NCBI GenBank assembly: GCA_017962235.1
Contig: JAGCVS010000019.1
Coordinates: 1 to 64,000, forward strand
From: Bacteroidales bacterium
GTDB taxonomy: Bacteria > Bacteroidota > Bacteroidia > Bacteroidales > UBA932
DNA length: 64,000 nucleotides
Direction of reading: 5' to 3'
The translations under genes were made by a program, and so were the position numbers. Of the stretch, positions 1-11,200 are shown in pieces. Numbering within the stretch: the stretch's first letter is position 1; each line of letters begins with the position of its first letter. The notes beneath the pieces were generated by a model, which made no database searches, had not been told where the DNA came from, and saw only the letters and a list, made by a program, of their open reading frames with translations.

Positions 1-2
1 AG

Positions 3-1124
3 ACCCCCCTCACCGCCGCCATCACCAAGGTGCTGGCCGAGAGAGTCTCCGGCAATGCCGACAAGGTCAAGTCCTTCGACCAGATCGACAATGCTCCTGA
101 GGAGAAAGAGCGTGGTATCACTATCAACACCGCTCACATCGAGTACGAAACCGCTACCCGTCACTACGCACACGTTGACTGCCCCGGCCACGCCGACTAG
201 GTGAAGAACATGGTAACTGGTGCAGCTCAGATGGATGGTGCAATCCTCGTTGTTGCAGCTACCGACGGTCCCATGCCCCAGACTCGTGAGCACGTGCTTC
301 TGGCCCGCCAGGTGAACGTTCCCCGCATCGTTGTCTTCCTGAACAAGGTTGATATCGTTGACGATCCCGAGATGGTCGAGCTGGTAGAGATGGAGGTTCG
401 TGAGCTTCTTTCTTTCTACAACTTTGACGGCGACAACGCTCCCGTTATCCGCGGTTCTGCACTGGGTGCCCTCAACGGTGACCCCGAGTGCGAGAAGCAG
501 GTTCTCGAGCTCATGGATGCAGTTGACACTTATATCGAGCTGCCTCCTCGTTTGACTGACAAGCCGTTCCTGATGCCTATCGAGGACATCTTCTCCATCA
601 CCGGTCGTGGTACTGTTGCTACCGGTCGTATCGAGCAGGGTGTTGTACACGTAGGCGACGAAATCCAGATCATCGGTCTCGGCGACGAGCCCAAGAAGTC
701 TGTGGTTACCGGTGTCGAGATGTTCCGCAAGCTCCTCCCCGAGGGTCAGGCAGGTGACAACGTAGGTCTGCTGCTCCGCGGTATCGACAAGAAAGAGGTT
801 AAGCGCGGTCAGGTTATCGCTCACCCCAACACCATCACTCCTCACAAGGAGTTCAAGGGTCAGATTTACGTACTGAAGAAAGACGAAGGTGGCCGTCACA
901 CTCCGTTCCACAACAAGTATCGTCCTCAGTTCTTTATCCGTACTCTTGACATCACCGGTGAGATCACTCTTCCCGAGGGAACCGAGATGGTTATGCCTGG
1001 TGACAACGTCGAGATCAAGGTCGAGCTCATCTACCCTGTAGCATTGAACGTAGGTCTGCGTTTCGCTATCCGCGAAGGTGGCCGTACCGTTGGTGCAGGT
1101 CAGGTGATCGCAGTTGACGACTAA
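3..1124 (+). CDS. tuf: Elongation factor Tu, 5'-truncated, with an in-frame TAG
   Basis: EF-Tu is the GTPase that delivers aminoacyl-tRNA to the ribosome. The reading frame is open from base 3 and starts within the G1 P-loop; the upstream part lies outside the window. The G3 motif DCPGH, the G4 motif NKVD and domains II and III are present through to the normal C-terminus. Two oddities are visible. The conserved Tyr codon after DCPGHAD (198-200) is TAG instead of TAC. The P-loop reads T-P-L-T where the family has T-T-L-T (codon at 6-8). Both are single-base changes close to the window edge, so sequencing or assembly error is as likely as real inactivation. Without the stop the protein would be ordinary. 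It sits upstream of tRNA-Trp and secE, the usual Bacteroidota order. Confidence 0.9.
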
Positions 1125-1143
1125 TTAATACCTTACACAGAGT

Positions 1144-1173
1144 CCGGCCGCCAGAATTGCTGCGGCCGGCTTT
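1144..1173 (+). terminator. Hairpin after tuf, possible weak terminator
   Basis: An 8-bp perfect stem (CCGGCCGC 1144-1151 with GCGGCCGG 1162-1169) around a 10-nt loop is followed by only three T residues. It lies 19 nt after the tuf stop and 10 nt before tRNA-Trp. It may act as a weak terminator or as an RNA-processing signal between tuf and the tRNA. Confidence 0.5.
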
Positions 1174-1183
1174 GTGGTGGTAT

Positions 1184-1254
1184 AGGGGAATAGAACAAGG
1201 GTAGTTCAGCGGTCTCCAAAACCGTCGATGTGGGTTCGAATCCTGCTTCCCCTG
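1184..1254 (+). tRNA. trpT: tRNA-Trp (anticodon CCA)
   Basis: The cloverleaf is complete. The acceptor stem AGGGGAA pairs with TTCCCCT, followed by discriminator G at 1254. The anticodon loop CTCCAAA, with anticodon CCA, sits on a GCGGT/ACCGT stem. The T loop is TTCGAAT on a wobble-containing stem. The 3' CCA is not encoded (the DNA continues CAA). A tRNA-Trp between tuf and secE is the conserved arrangement in this phylum. Confidence 0.95.
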
Positions 1255-1342
1255 CAAAATATTGGATGGTTACGAATCCAATGTGTTATTAATAGGCAGC
1301 GCAGAACCGCTTCCAATCTCCGCCGCCGCCAATAGAATAACA

Positions 1343-1531
1343 ATGAGCAAAATAGGTACTTACATTAAGGAGTCTTACAAAGAACTCACCACCAAGGTTA
1401 CTTGGCCCACCTGGAGCAAGCTCCAGAGCTCTGCAATCCTGGTTATGGTGGCTTCTCTGATATGTGCCGTTGTCGTGTGGCTTATGGACTTCGTGTTCAG
1501 GACTATTATGACTGGAATCTACCAATTATAG
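1343..1531 (+). CDS. secE: Preprotein translocase subunit SecE
   Basis: SecE is the small essential subunit of the SecYEG channel. The product is 62 aa. An amphipathic N-terminal helix (residues 1-25, with the conserved VTWPTW segment) precedes one transmembrane helix (about 32-55). I chose the ATG at 1343 because it gives the normal family length. An in-frame ATG at 1262 would add 27 residues that do not look like SecE and would begin 7 nt after the tRNA. It ends 2 nt before nusG and is probably co-transcribed with it. Confidence 0.95.
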   Translation: MSKIGTYIKESYKELTTKVTWPTWSKLQSSAILVMVASLICAVVVWLMDFVFRTIMTGIYQL

Positions 1532-1533
1532 TT

Positions 1534-2139
1534 ATGAGCGAAGTTGCCAAGAAATGGTATGTAGTCCGTACCGCAGGCGGTAAAGAGAAAAAAGCCAAGG
1601 AATATATCGAAAAGGAAATAGAGAACAACGGCCTTCAGGACCTGGTGTCTCAAGTCCTCATTCCCACTGAGAAATATTACCAGATCAAAAATGGTAAGCG
1701 CGTCAGTGCGGAGCGTGTGCTTTTCCCCGGGTATATTTACATCGAGGCTGCTCTTACCGGCGAGCTCGAGCACATCATCAAGAATCTTACTTTCGTGGCA
1801 GGCTTCCTCTCTGAGAACACAGAGACCAAGGAAGAGCGCCGCGTTGAAAACGGTAAGACAAAAGTGGTGAAGGTGGTCAAGCGTGTCCCCGTCCCCCTGC
1901 GTCAGTCTGAGATCGCCCGCATCCTGGGCGCAATAGACTCTCTCGCAGACCAGGACGAGGAGACTATCACTCCGTTTACCGTTGGCGAACCCATAAAGAT
2001 TACCGACGGCCCGTTCAACGGATTTGAAGGCACGGTCGAGAAGATTATGGACGACAAGCGCAAGCTGGCCGTTACCGTAAAGATTTTCGGACGCAAGACC
2101 CTTGTTGAACTCAATTTTGCCCAAGTAACAAAAGTTTAA
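1534..2139 (+). CDS. nusG: Transcription termination/antitermination protein NusG
   Basis: NusG binds RNA polymerase and couples transcription to Rho or the ribosome. The protein has 201 aa. The NGN domain ([20 protein letters not shown] at the N-terminus, then FPGYIYIE) is followed by a KOW domain at about 150-200 with the GPFNGFEG motif. Between them lies a charged segment (about 95-115, rich in K, V and E) that lengthens the linker, as in other Bacteroidota NusG. The start at 1534, 2 nt after secE, is chosen over an upstream in-frame ATG at 1402 that would overlap secE out of frame. The rplK gene follows after 5 nt. Confidence 0.95.
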   Translation: MSEVAKKWYVVRTAGGKEKKAKEYIEKEIENNGLQDLVSQVLIPTEKYYQIKNGKRVSAERVLFPGYIYIEAALTGELEHIIKNLTFVAGFLSENTETKEERRVENGKTKVVKVVKRVPVPLRQSEIARILGAIDSLADQDEETITPFTVGEPIKITDGPFNGFEGTVEKIMDDKRKLAVTVKIFGRKTLVELNFAQVTKV

Positions 2140-2144
2140 CAATT

Positions 2145-2591
2145 ATGGCTAAAGAAATTGCAGGGTTTATCAAACTGCAGATTAAGGCCGGTGCGGCCAA
2201 TCCGTCGCCGCCCGTAGGTCCCGCGCTGGGTTCCAAGGGTGTCAACATCATGGATTTCTGCAAGCAGTTCAATGCCCGCACTCAAGACAAGAGCGGCAAA
2301 ATACTGCCCGTTGTCATCACTGTTTATAGTGATAAATCTTTCACCTTCGAGGTCAAAGAACCCCCTATGGCAATTATGATCAAGGAGGCTGCCAAAGTTC
2401 AGAAAGGCAGCAACGAGCCTAACAGAAAGAAAGTCGCTACTCTCACATGGGACCAGGTCCGCAAGATTGCGAACGACAAGATGCCCGACCTCAACTGCTT
2501 TACCGAGGCTTCAGCAATGAGGCTGGTTGCAGGTACGGCCCGCAGCATGGGTATCTATGTAGAGGGTGAATTTCCTGCTGATGTTAAATAA
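2145..2591 (+). CDS. rplK: 50S ribosomal protein L11
   Basis: L11 forms the GTPase-associated centre on 23S rRNA with L10 and L7/L12. The 148-aa length is normal. The proline-rich NTD motif [10 protein letters not shown] (about residues 20-29) is present, and the C-terminal rRNA-binding domain carries the [15 protein letters not shown] segment. It lies in the nusG-rplK-rplA run with short spacing. Confidence 0.96.
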   Translation: MAKEIAGFIKLQIKAGAANPSPPVGPALGSKGVNIMDFCKQFNARTQDKSGKILPVVITVYSDKSFTFEVKEPPMAIMIKEAAKVQKGSNEPNRKKVATLTWDQVRKIANDKMPDLNCFTEASAMRLVAGTARSMGIYVEGEFPADVK

Positions 2592-2608
2592 GAAGATTTT
2601 CACACGCA

Positions 2609-3310
2609 ATGAGTAAGTTAACAAAGAAACAGAAAGAAGCTATTGCTAAGTATGACAGCAAGAAGCTCTACAAGCTGGTCGAGGCCTGCAGCGTAGTTAA
2701 AGAGATTAACTATGCAGGGTTTGACGCTTCTGTCGAACTGGCTGTCCGTCTTGGTGTAGACCCTCGTAAAGCGAACCAGATGGTCCGTGGCGTTGTGACT
2801 CTTCCCAACGGAACAGGTAAAGTGACCCGCGTCCTGGTACTCTGTACTCCCGACAAGGAGAACGAGGCTAAGGAAGCTGGCGCCGACTATGTAGGCTTGG
2901 ATGATTACATTGAGAAGATCAAAGGCGGCTGGACAGATGTTGACGTTATCATCTGTACTCCTTCCGTGATGGGTAAGGTCGGCCCTATCGGCCGTATCCT
3001 GGGTCCCCGCGGCCTCATGCCTAACCCCAAGACCGGTACGGTCACCATGGAGATCGGCAAGGCTGTCAAGGAGGTTAAAGCCGGTAAGATCGACTTCCGC
3101 GTTGACAAGACCGGTATCATCCACTCAGCTATCGGCAAGGTATCGTTCACTGCAGAGCAGCTTAACGAGAACGCCGTAGAACTGATCAACACTATCGTAA
3201 AACTCAAACCGCAAGCACTCAAGGGTACTTATATCAAGAGTATATCCCTCTGCTCTACCATGAGCCCGGGTATCGATATAGATCCCAAGACCGTAGGTGC
3301 CACCGAATAA
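2609..3310 (+). CDS. rplA: 50S ribosomal protein L1
   Basis: L1 forms the mobile L1 stalk near the E site and in many bacteria represses its own operon. The product is 233 aa, a typical length. The conserved segment [18 protein letters not shown] (about residues 128-145) is present, as are VDKTGIIH and the FTAEQL-N stretch. It starts 17 nt after rplK. Confidence 0.96.
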   Translation: MSKLTKKQKEAIAKYDSKKLYKLVEACSVVKEINYAGFDASVELAVRLGVDPRKANQMVRGVVTLPNGTGKVTRVLVLCTPDKENEAKEAGADYVGLDDYIEKIKGGWTDVDVIICTPSVMGKVGPIGRILGPRGLMPNPKTGTVTMEIGKAVKEVKAGKIDFRVDKTGIIHSAIGKVSFTAEQLNENAVELINTIVKLKPQALKGTYIKSISLCSTMSPGIDIDPKTVGATE

Positions 3311-3325
3311 TAAACAGTAACGATT

Positions 3326-3850
3326 ATGAGAAAAGAACTTAAGTCACAAATAATCGATCAGATTTCGGCGGCTATCGAACAGAGGCCCAACTTCTACATC
3401 ACCGATATAGAAGGCCTCAATGCAGAACAGACTTCTGCACTGCGCCGTGCTTGCTTTGGCAAGGACATCAAGCTTGTAGTGGTTAAGAACACCCTCCTTT
3501 CGAAAGTTCTGGAGAAAGGCGGCGATGAGATGAAATCACTCTGCTCTACCCTCAAGGGTTCCACAGCCCTGATGTTCACCGATACTGCAAACGCTCCCGC
3601 AAAACTCATCAAGGAGCAGGCAGAGAAATTCGGAAAGCCCGTTCTCAAGGGTGCATACGTACAGGAATGCTCTTATGTTGGCGCAGAGCACCTCGAGACC
3701 CTTTGCAACATCAAGTCCCGTGAAGAACTCATCGGCGAGATCATTACGATACTCCAGTCTCCTGTCAAGAACGTTATCAGCGGTCTGCAGGCAAATGCAG
3801 GCGGCTGCATAGCCGGTCTTGTAAAGACTCTCGAAGAGAGAAACAATTAA
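3326..3850 (+). CDS. rplJ: 50S ribosomal protein L10
   Basis: L10 anchors L7/L12 dimers to the L11 region of 23S rRNA and, with L12, usually autoregulates translation of its operon. The 174-aa product has the N-terminal rRNA-binding domain (VVKNTLL at about 53-59) and a C-terminal helix for L7/L12 binding. It lies 15 nt after rplA and 39 nt before rplL. Confidence 0.95.
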   Translation: MRKELKSQIIDQISAAIEQRPNFYITDIEGLNAEQTSALRRACFGKDIKLVVVKNTLLSKVLEKGGDEMKSLCSTLKGSTALMFTDTANAPAKLIKEQAEKFGKPVLKGAYVQECSYVGAEHLETLCNIKSREELIGEIITILQSPVKNVISGLQANAGGCIAGLVKTLEERNN

Positions 3851-3889
3851 TTATTCAAGTAAACAAAACAATTAAAACTATAAACAATC

Positions 3890-4267
3890 ATGGCAGATAT
3901 CAAACAATTTGCAGAACAGTTGGTTAACCTTACTGTTAAAGAAGTGCAGGAACTTGCACAGGTACTCAAAGAAGAATACGGCATCGAGCCTGCAGCAGCA
4001 GCTGTAGCAGTAGCCGGCCCCGCAGCAGCAGCTGGCGAAGCTGCTCCCGCAGAGCAGACTGAGTTCGATGTAATCCTCACTTCTGCAGGCCAGGCTAAGC
4101 TTGGTGTCATCAAGGAAGTCAAGAACATCACCGGTCTCGACCTCAAGGGTGCTAAGGACCTCGTTGACGGTGCTCCCAAGGCTATTAAGGAGAAAGTTTC
4201 CAAGGCTGAGGCAGAGCAGATCAAGGAGACCCTGGAAGCTGCAGGTGCAGAGGTTGAAATTAAATAA
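3890..4267 (+). CDS. rplL: 50S ribosomal protein L7/L12
   Basis: L7/L12 is the multicopy stalk protein that recruits translational GTPases. The product is 125 aa. An N-terminal dimerisation domain (1-30) is followed by a flexible Ala/Gly/Pro hinge (about 32-55, A-rich) and the C-terminal domain with [16 protein letters not shown] and the acidic EIK end. It is followed by a strong hairpin that separates the ribosomal part of the operon from rpoB. Confidence 0.97.
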   Translation: MADIKQFAEQLVNLTVKEVQELAQVLKEEYGIEPAAAAVAVAGPAAAAGEAAPAEQTEFDVILTSAGQAKLGVIKEVKNITGLDLKGAKDLVDGAPKAIKEKVSKAEAEQIKETLEAAGAEVEIK

Positions 4268-4296
4268 TTCGACCCATATACAGGGATTGACTAACA

Positions 4297-4329
4297 GGTT
4301 TAGAGCCCCTTTAGGCTCTAAACCTTTTT
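4297..4329 (+). terminator. rplL-rpoB intergenic terminator/attenuator
   Basis: A perfect 11-bp stem (GGTTTAGAGCC 4297-4307 with GGCTCTAAACC 4314-4324), a 6-nt loop and a run of five T form a canonical intrinsic terminator in the 102-nt rplL-rpoB gap. At this position in other bacteria a partial terminator lowers rpoBC output relative to the ribosomal proteins. I infer the same role here because no clear -7 box for rpoB is visible after it. Confidence 0.85.
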
Positions 4330-4369
4330 GCCGTCTAAATAATCCTATATTTATTTAATATTTTTCTAA

Positions 4370-7300
4370 ATGTCTCAAAACGTTAAAAGCTCGCGAATTT
4401 CATTCGCAACTTCTAAGGTTCATCTGGACTACCCCGATTTTCTGGAGGTACAGCTCAAGAGTTTCCACGACTTCTTCCAGCTGGACACAACCGCAGAAAA
4501 CCGTCGTAACGAAGGGTTGTTCAAAGTATTCCAGGAGATATTTCCAATAACCGACACACGCAACAATTTCGTGTTGGAGTTCATCGACTATTTTGTTGAT
4601 CCTCCGCGTTATTCGATTGAGGAATGCCTTGACAGGGGTCTCAGCTACAGCGTACCGTTGAAAGCCAAGCTCAAACTGTACTGCACGGACCCGGAACACG
4701 AAGATTTTGACACCACTATCCAGGATGTATATCTGGGTGCCATCCCCTACATGACCCCCAGAGGCACATTCATCATCAACGGAAGTGAGAGGATCGTGGT
4801 ATCGCAGTTACACCGCTCTCCGGGTGTATTCTTTGGACAGAGCATGCATGCCAACAGCACCAAGCTCTACTCCGCACGCATCATCCCGTTCAAGGGAAGC
4901 TGGATCGAATTTGCTACCGACATCAACAATGTGATGTACGCATATATCGACCGTAAGAAGAAATTGCCCGTCACCACCCTTCTGCGCGCCATCGGCTACG
5001 AGACCGACAAGGATATCCTCGATATCTTTGGTCTGGCAAACGAGGTCAAGGTTAACAAGACCAGCCTCAAGAAGCACATCGGCAGCAAGCTCGCCTCCCG
5101 CGTGCTCAAGACCTGGGTGGAGGACTTTGTGGACGAAGACACAGGCGAGGTGGTATCCATCGAGCGTAACGAGGTCATCGTGGAGCGCAATGCAGAGCTC
5201 AGCGAAGACAACATCCAGGATATCATCGACTCCGGCGTTACTACCATCCTGCTTCACAAGGAGGATCCCAGCCTGAGCGACTACGCCATCATCCACAATA
5301 CCCTGGAGAAGGACCAGTGCAACTCCGAACTCGAGGCCATAATGTACACCTACCGCCAGCTGCGCAACTCCGAACCGCCGGATGAGGCAACTGCACGCGA
5401 CGTGATTGAGAAGCTCTTCTTCTCCGACAAGCGTTATGACCTGGGCGACGTAGGCCGCTACCGCATCAACCGCAAGCTCGGCCTCAAGACCCCCGCAGAC
5501 GTACGCGTCCTCACCAAAGAAGACATCATCGAGATTATTAAATATCTCATCCAGCTCATAAATTCGAAAGCCAACGTCGATGACATCGACCACCTGAGCA
5601 ACCGTCGTATCCGTACAGTGGGCGAACAGCTTGCGAACCAATTCAATGTCGGCCTGAGCCGCATCGCCCGCACCATCCGCGAGCGCATGAACGTCCGCGA
5701 CAACGAGGTGTTCACCCCCGCCGACCTGATCAACGCCAAGACTCTGTCCAGTGTCATCAATTCGTTCTTCGGCACCAGCCAGCTGTCGCAGTTCATGGAC
5801 CAGATCAACCCTCTGGCAGAGATGACCCACAAACGTCGTCTCTCCGCCCTGGGTCCCGGCGGTCTGTCCCGCGACCGTGCAGGTTTCGAGGTACGTGACG
5901 TGCACTATACCCACTACGGACGTCTCTGCCCTATCGAGACTCCTGAAGGCCCCAACATCGGTCTTATCTCATCTCTGTGCGTTTACGCCCGCATCAACAA
6001 CCTCGGTTTCATCGAGACTCCCTACCGCAAGGTGGAGAACGGCAAGGTGGACCTGAGCAAGGACGGCTGCGTTTATCTGAGCGCAGAGGAAGAGGAAGGC
6101 AAGCTGGTGGCACAGGCCAACGTGAACATCACCGACGACGGTGAAATCACCGACGACCGTATCAGCTGCCGTCTGCAGGCCGACTTCCCCGTTGTGGGCA
6201 AGGGCGATGTTACCCTTATAGACGTCGCTCCCAACCAGATTTCTTCCATCGCAGCATCGCTGATTCCGTTCCTGGAGCATGACGACGCAAACCGTGCGCT
6301 GATGGGATCCAACATGATGCGTCAGGCAGTGCCCATCATCAAGCCCGAATCGCCTATCGTAGGTACCGGTCTCGAGGGTCCCGTGATCCGCGACTCCCGC
6401 ACCCAGATAGTTGCCGAAGGCAAGGGTGAGGTGGTATTTGTGGACGCCCGTGAGATTCACATCAAATACGAGCGCACAGAAGACGAGAAGTTTGTAAGCT
6501 TTGCACCGGAGATTACGGTGTACAAGCTCCCCCACTACCGCAAGACCAACCAGAACACCACCATCAACCTGGTGCCCATCGTTCGCAAGGGCGACAAGGT
6601 GACCCCCGGCCAGATTCTTACCGAGGGCTACGCCAGCCAGAACGGCGAGCTCGCACTGGGCCGCAACCTCAAGGTGGCGTTCATGCCTTGGAAGGGTTAC
6701 AACTTCGAGGATGCTATCGTGCTCAGCGAGCGCATCGTACGTGAGGATATCTTCACCTCCATCCATGTTGATGAATACATCATGGAGGTCCGCGACACCA
6801 AGCGCGGCCAGGAGGAACTCACCAACGATATCCCCAACGTGAGCGAGGATACCACCAAGGATCTGGACGAGCACGGTATCGTGCGCGTCGGCGCCCATGT
6901 GGAGCCCGGCGACATCCTGGTAGGTAAGATCACCCCCAAGGGCGAGAGCGACCCTTCACCTGAAGAGAAGCTGCTGCGCGCCATCTTTGGCGACAAGGCG
7001 GGCGACGTGAAGGACGCTTCCCTGAAGGCCAATCCTTCACTGTCCGGTACCATTATCGAGACCCGTCTGTTCTCCCGCATCACCAAAGAGAACAGCAAGA
7101 AGGAGCGCAACCAGATCAAGGCTCAGATGACCGCCGCTACCGACGAGAAGAACCGCAAGCAGGCAGACCTCCGCAAGATCTTCATAGACAAGCTCTTCTC
7201 TCTGGTTAAGGGACGCAAGTGCAGCGGTGTTGTGGACACCTTCGGCATCAGCAAGATCGCCAAGGGCGAAGAGTTCACCCGCGCCGCTCTCGAGGCTATC

Positions 7301-8191
7301 GAGAAGTACGAGGAGATCAACCCCGTTAAGTGGACCGCCGACAAGCACATCAACGACATGGTGAAGGCGCTCATCAACAACTATATCATCGCCCACAAGG
7401 ATATCGAAGCCGAGTTCAAGAGGGTTTCCTACAACCTCTCCATCGGCGACGAGCTGCCCAACGGCATCCTTCAGCTGGCTAAGGTATACGTTGCCAAGAA
7501 GCGTAAGATCCGCGTTGGTGACAAGATGGCGGGCCGTCACGGTAACAAGGGTATCGTGGCCAAGATTGTCAAGGACGAGGATATGCCGTTCCTCGAGGAC
7601 GGTACCCCCGTGGACATCGTGCTCAACCCTCTGGGTGTGCCCAGCCGTATGAACCTGGGTCAGATTTACGAGACCGTGCTCGGTTGGGCCGGCCGCGAAC
7701 TCGGACTCAAGTTTGCAACTCCTATCTTTGACGGTGCGTCGCTTGAAGATATCTGCAAGTATACAGACAAGGCAGGCGTTCCCCGTTACGGAAAGACATA
7801 TCTGCGCAACGGTGAAACCGGCGAGCTCTACGACCAGCCTGCGACCGTGGGTGTAATCTACATGATTAAGCTCGGTCACATGGTAGACGACAAGATGCAC
7901 GCCCGTTCCATCGGTCCTTACTCGCTGATTACCCAGCAGCCTCTGGGCGGTAAGGCCCAGTTCGGCGGCCAGCGTTTCGGTGAGATGGAGGTTTGGGCGC
8001 TGGAGGCATTCGGTGCATCCAACATCCTGCAGGAGATCCTCACCATCAAGAGTGATGATGTCACAGGACGTTCGCGCGCATACGAGGCTATCGTCAAGGG
8101 CGATACCATGCCTGCGCCCGGTATTCCCGAATCTCTCAACGTGCTGCTCCACGAACTCCGCGGTCTGGCACTGAGCGTTAAACTGGAGTAA
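4370..8191 (+). CDS. rpoB: DNA-directed RNA polymerase subunit beta
   Basis: The beta subunit forms one pincer of the polymerase, part of the active centre and the rifampicin pocket. It has 1273 aa, typical of Bacteroidota. Family motifs are present: the rifampicin-region segments [13 protein letters not shown] and [13 protein letters not shown], the [12 protein letters not shown] loop, and the C-terminal [21 protein letters not shown] non-universal stretch rich in K, E and Q around residues 905-935 (near 7084-7180) fits the beta-flap-proximal variation of this phylum. It is 34 nt upstream of rpoC. Confidence 0.98.
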   Translation: MSQNVKSSRISFATSKVHLDYPDFLEVQLKSFHDFFQLDTTAENRRNEGLFKVFQEIFPITDTRNNFVLEFIDYFVDPPRYSIEECLDRGLSYSVPLKAKLKLYCTDPEHEDFDTTIQDVYLGAIPYMTPRGTFIINGSERIVVSQLHRSPGVFFGQSMHANSTKLYSARIIPFKGSWIEFATDINNVMYAYIDRKKKLPVTTLLRAIGYETDKDILDIFGLANEVKVNKTSLKKHIGSKLASRVLKTWVEDFVDEDTGEVVSIERNEVIVERNAELSEDNIQDIIDSGVTTILLHKEDPSLSDYAIIHNTLEKDQCNSELEAIMYTYRQLRNSEPPDEATARDVIEKLFFSDKRYDLGDVGRYRINRKLGLKTPADVRVLTKEDIIEIIKYLIQLINSKANVDDIDHLSNRRIRTVGEQLANQFNVGLSRIARTIRERMNVRDNEVFTPADLINAKTLSSVINSFFGTSQLSQFMDQINPLAEMTHKRRLSALGPGGLSRDRAGFEVRDVHYTHYGRLCPIETPEGPNIGLISSLCVYARINNLGFIETPYRKVENGKVDLSKDGCVYLSAEEEEGKLVAQANVNITDDGEITDDRISCRLQADFPVVGKGDVTLIDVAPNQISSIAASLIPFLEHDDANRALMGSNMMRQAVPIIKPESPIVGTGLEGPVIRDSRTQIVAEGKGEVVFVDAREIHIKYERTEDEKFVSFAPEITVYKLPHYRKTNQNTTINLVPIVRKGDKVTPGQILTEGYASQNGELALGRNLKVAFMPWKGYNFEDAIVLSERIVREDIFTSIHVDEYIMEVRDTKRGQEELTNDIPNVSEDTTKDLDEHGIVRVGAHVEPGDILVGKITPKGESDPSPEEKLLRAIFGDKAGDVKDASLKANPSLSGTIIETRLFSRITKENSKKERNQIKAQMTAATDEKNRKQADLRKIFIDKLFSLVKGRKCSGVVDTFGISKIAKGEEFTRAALEAIEKYEEINPVKWTADKHINDMVKALINNYIIAHKDIEAEFKRVSYNLSIGDELPNGILQLAKVYVAKKRKIRVGDKMAGRHGNKGIVAKIVKDEDMPFLEDGTPVDIVLNPLGVPSRMNLGQIYETVLGWAGRELGLKFATPIFDGASLEDICKYTDKAGVPRYGKTYLRNGETGELYDQPATVGVIYMIKLGHMVDDKMHARSIGPYSLITQQPLGGKAQFGGQRFGEMEVWALEAFGASNILQEILTIKSDDVTGRSRAYEAIVKGDTMPAPGIPESLNVLLHELRGLALSVKLE

Positions 8192-8225
8192 ACTTTTTCC
8201 CTGATAACATTTAACAGCAACGAAT

Positions 8226-11200
8226 ATGTCTTTTAAAAAGGATACAAAAGATAAGAGCAACTTTACCAGCATCTCTATCAGCCTGGCTTCTCCCGAAGCC
8301 ATCCTGGATCAGTCACGCGGCGAAGTGCTCAAGCCTGAGACCGTGAACTACCGCACCTACAAGCCCGAACGCGACGGCTTGTTCTGCGAGCGTATCTTCG
8401 GTCCCTCGAAAGACTACGAGTGCCACTGCGGCAAGTACAAGAGAATCCGCTACAAGGGTATCGTGTGCGACCGCTGCGGCGTGGAAGTTACAGAGAAAAA
8501 GGTGCGCCGCGAGCGTATGGGTCACATCACCCTCACCGTTCCCGTGGCACATATCTGGTACTTCCGTTCCACTCCCAACAAGATAGGTTATCTGCTGGGT
8601 ATCCCCGGAAAGAAGCTCGAGTCCGTAATCTACTACGAGAAATACATCGTACGTCAGGCAGGTGCAGCAGAGCAGTACAACGTAATGCGTGGTGACCTGC
8701 TCTCAGAAGACGAGTATCTGGACCTGATGGACAAGCTCCCCAAGGAGAATGCCGCCCTCGACGACACCGACCCCAACAAATTCATCGCCGGGATGGGTGC
8801 AGAGGTTATCTACGACATGCTCAAGGAGCTTGACCTGGACACCCTCTCTTACGACCTCCGTCACAAGACCGAGACTGAGACCAGCCAGCAGCGCAAGGCA
8901 GAAGCCCTGAAGCGTCTGAGCGTGATCGAGGCCTTCCGCGAGTCCAAGGATGTGAACCGTCCCGAATGGATGATCCTGAAGGTGATTCCGGTTATCCCGC
9001 CGGATCTGCGTCCTCTGGTGCCCCTGGACGGCGGCCGCTTCGCGACCAGCGATATCAACGAGCTTTACCGCCGCGTGATTATCCGCAACAACCGTCTCAA
9101 GAGGCTCATCAGCATCAAGGCTCCTGAAGTGATTCTCCGCAACGAGAAACGTATGCTCCAGGAGGCAGTGGACAGCCTGTTCGATAACTCCCGCAAGTCC
9201 AACGCCGTGAAGAGCGAGGCCAACCGCACCCTCAAGTCGCTGTCTGACAGCCTCAAGGGTAAGCAGGGCCGCTTCCGTCAGAACCTGCTGGGTAAACGTG
9301 TGGACTACTCTGCACGTTCCGTTATCGTGGTTGGTCCCGAGCTCAAGATGCACGAGTGCGGCCTGCCCAAATACATGGCCGCAGAGCTATACAAGCCGTT
9401 CATCATCCGCAAGCTCATAGAGCGCGGCATAGTGAAGACCGTGAAGAGCGCCAAGAAGGTCGTGGACAAACAGGGTCCCGAAATCTGGGACATCCTCGAG
9501 AACGTGATGAAGGGTCACCCCGTTCTGCTGAACCGTGCCCCTACCCTTCACCGACTCGGTATCCAGGCCTTCCAGCCCCGCCTCATCGAGGGTAAGGCTA
9601 TCCAGCTCCACCCGCTGGCCTGCACCGCGTTCAACGCCGACTTTGATGGTGACCAGATGGCCGTCCATCTCCCGCTTGGCAACGCCGCAGTGCTGGAGGC
9701 ACAGCTGCTGATGCTCGGTAGCCACAACATCCTCAACCCCGCCAACGGTGCGCCTATCACCGTGCCTTCACAGGACATGGTGCTTGGCCTGTACTATATC
9801 ACAAAAGAGCGCGAAGGCGCCAAGGGCCAGGGCCTTACATTCTACGGCCCCGAAGAGTCCATCATCGCCTACAACGAGGGCCGCGTGACCCTGCAGACCA
9901 AGATCAAGGTGCGTCTGCCCAAGGACAAGATGCATCCCGAACTCGGTACACAGATCATCGAGACCACTCCCGGCCGCCTCATGTTCAACCAGGTAGTTCC
10001 CGACGAGGTGCCCTACATCAACACCCTGCTCAAGAAGAAGAACCTGCGCGACATTATCGGCGACGTGCTCAAGTACACCGGCGTGGCTCGCACTTCCAAG
10101 TTCCTGGACGATATCAAGGACCTCGGTTACAAGATGGCATACCTGGGCGGTCTGTTGTTCAACCTGGCCGACGTGATTGTTCCGGAGCAGAAGCACGAAC
10201 TCATAGAGAAGGGTTACAAGGAGGTTGATGAAATCCAGAGCAACTATGACATGGGCTTCATCACCAACAACGAGCGCTACAACAAGGTTATCGACGTATG
10301 GTCCAAGACCAACAACGACCTCACCAAGATTGTGGAGAAGCAGATTGCAGCAGACGACCAGGGCTTCAACCCCGTTTACATGATGCTTGACTCCGGCGCC
10401 CGTGGTAGTAAGGACCAGATCCGCCAGCTGTGCGGTATGCGTGGTCTGATGGCCAAGCCGCAGAAGTCCGGCAGCGCCGGTGCGGAGATTATCGAGAACC
10501 CGATCCTCGCCAACTTCAGGGAGGGTCTGAGCGTGCTCGAGTACTTCATCTCCACCCACGGTGCCCGCAAGGGTCTGGCCGATACCGCGCTGAAGACTGC
10601 CGACGCAGGTTACCTGACCCGTCGTCTGGTGGACGTATCACACGATGTGATTATCAACGAAGAGGACTGCGGTACTCTCCGCGGCCTTGTGGCAACCGCC
10701 ATCAAGGACAAGGACGAGATCGTGGAGACCCTGGGTGAGCGTATCCTGGGCCGTACCTCCGTGCATAATATCTACAACCCGCTCACCGGCGAACTTATCC
10801 TGGAGGCGGGCGAGCAGATTACCGAGGCTATCGTGGAGCAGATAGAGAAGCTCCCCATAGAGCAGGTAGAGATCCGTTCCGTGCTCACTTGCGAGAGCCG
10901 CAAGGGCGTTTGCGCCAAGTGCTACGGCCGCAACCTGGCCACCGGCCGCATGGTTGAGAAGGGCGAGGTTGTGGGCGTCATCGCAGCACAATCCATCGGC
11001 GAGCCCGGTACCCAGCTTACCCTGCGTACGTTCCACGTGGGTGGTACCGCTTCCAACGTGGTATCCGACAGTGAGATCAAGGCCAAGTACGACGGCCGCG
11101 TAGAATTCGAGGAGCTGCGTACCATCACCAAGGTAGATCCCGACGGCACCAACCACACCATCGTTGTGGGCCGCACCGCCGAGATGACCATCAAGGACGC

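Noticed and set aside
198..200. TAG in tuf as a recoded sense codon
   Set aside because: TAG ends several intact genes here (rpoC, secE, holA, manA), and no recoding signal is visible.
1184..1254. tRNA-Trp as an integration site for the RHS island
   Set aside because: The tRNA is intact, no partial 3' copy is seen in the window, and the island repeat is the rpoC terminator over 11 kb away.
1262..1342. N-terminal extension of SecE from an upstream ATG
   Set aside because: It would make SecE 89 aa with a non-conserved front starting 7 nt after the tRNA; the internal ATG gives the normal length.
4808..8302. Long minus-strand frames opposite rpoB and rpoC
   Set aside because: They mirror conserved genes, are low-complexity (Val/Leu/Ala/His-rich) and have no promoter.
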